Below are positions 12,266-12,292 of a stretch of 12,292 bases of DNA, one piece after another. The translations under genes were made by a program, and so were the position numbers. A model generated the notes under the pieces. The model ran no database searches. It saw nothing but the letters and a program-made list of their open reading frames with translations, and was not told where the DNA came from. Position 1 is the first letter of the stretch; each line of letters starts with the position of its first letter. The DNA is from an uncultured Collinsella sp. (GTDB lineage: Bacteria; Actinomycetota; Coriobacteriia; Coriobacteriales; Coriobacteriaceae): positions 1 to 12,292 of the forward strand of contig CABUWA010000048.1 in the NCBI GenBank assembly GCA_902495085.1, read 5' to 3'.

Positions 12266-12292
12266 ACCGCGGGACAAATGAATCAGTAGCGT

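Noticed and set aside
12266..12292. Sequence after the second LacI gene
   Set aside because: Only 27 bases remain, with no hairpin or start codon that can be supported.

Overview
The window looks like a high-GC actinobacterium, most likely a gut Coriobacteriia of the Collinsella type. This rests on G/C-rich third codon positions, gene content (fructose-type PTS, several LacI regulators, an orphan LarE) and intergenic palindromes. The taxonomic call is an impression from pattern, not a search result.

Left part (1-4062). The N-terminal two fifths or so of glmS runs leftward off the edge. A 312-base divergent region separates it from a rightward LacI-family repressor gene (1134-2246), which has its own -10 box and a LacI-like operator just before the start codon. 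A 20-bp perfect bidirectional terminator lies between that gene and a convergent HAD-family phosphatase (2360-3010, minus). Divergent from the phosphatase is a LarE-type sulfur transferase carrying three cysteines suited to a [4Fe-4S] cluster.

Middle (4063-4843). About 780 bases hold no intact gene. They contain terminator-like hairpins, two direct copies of a roughly 50-bp palindromic repeat (a third, inverted copy lies before the first LacI gene), an AT-rich patch with eight copies of a TTAGAGAGAY motif including a 66-base nested palindrome, and a probable decayed C-terminus of a winged-helix protein.

Right part (4844-12265). Six minus-strand genes form one sugar-use operon, read right to left: PTS EIIBC (fructose type), a GatZ/KbaZ-like protein, a transaldolase of the short Fsa/TalC family, transketolase N-half, transketolase C-half, and a separate PTS EIIA. 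A second LacI-family gene is divergent and probably controls the operon. The inferred logic is that EIIA and EIIBC import and phosphorylate a sugar, the GatZ/KbaZ-like protein (possibly a C4-epimerase) converts the phosphate, and transaldolase plus transketolase feed it into the non-oxidative pentose phosphate reactions. Three gene junctions carry strong stem-loops. The EIIBC to KbaZ junction has two interleaved perfect inverted repeats that could form a pseudoknot or a two-state RNA switch; this is the most unusual signal in the window.
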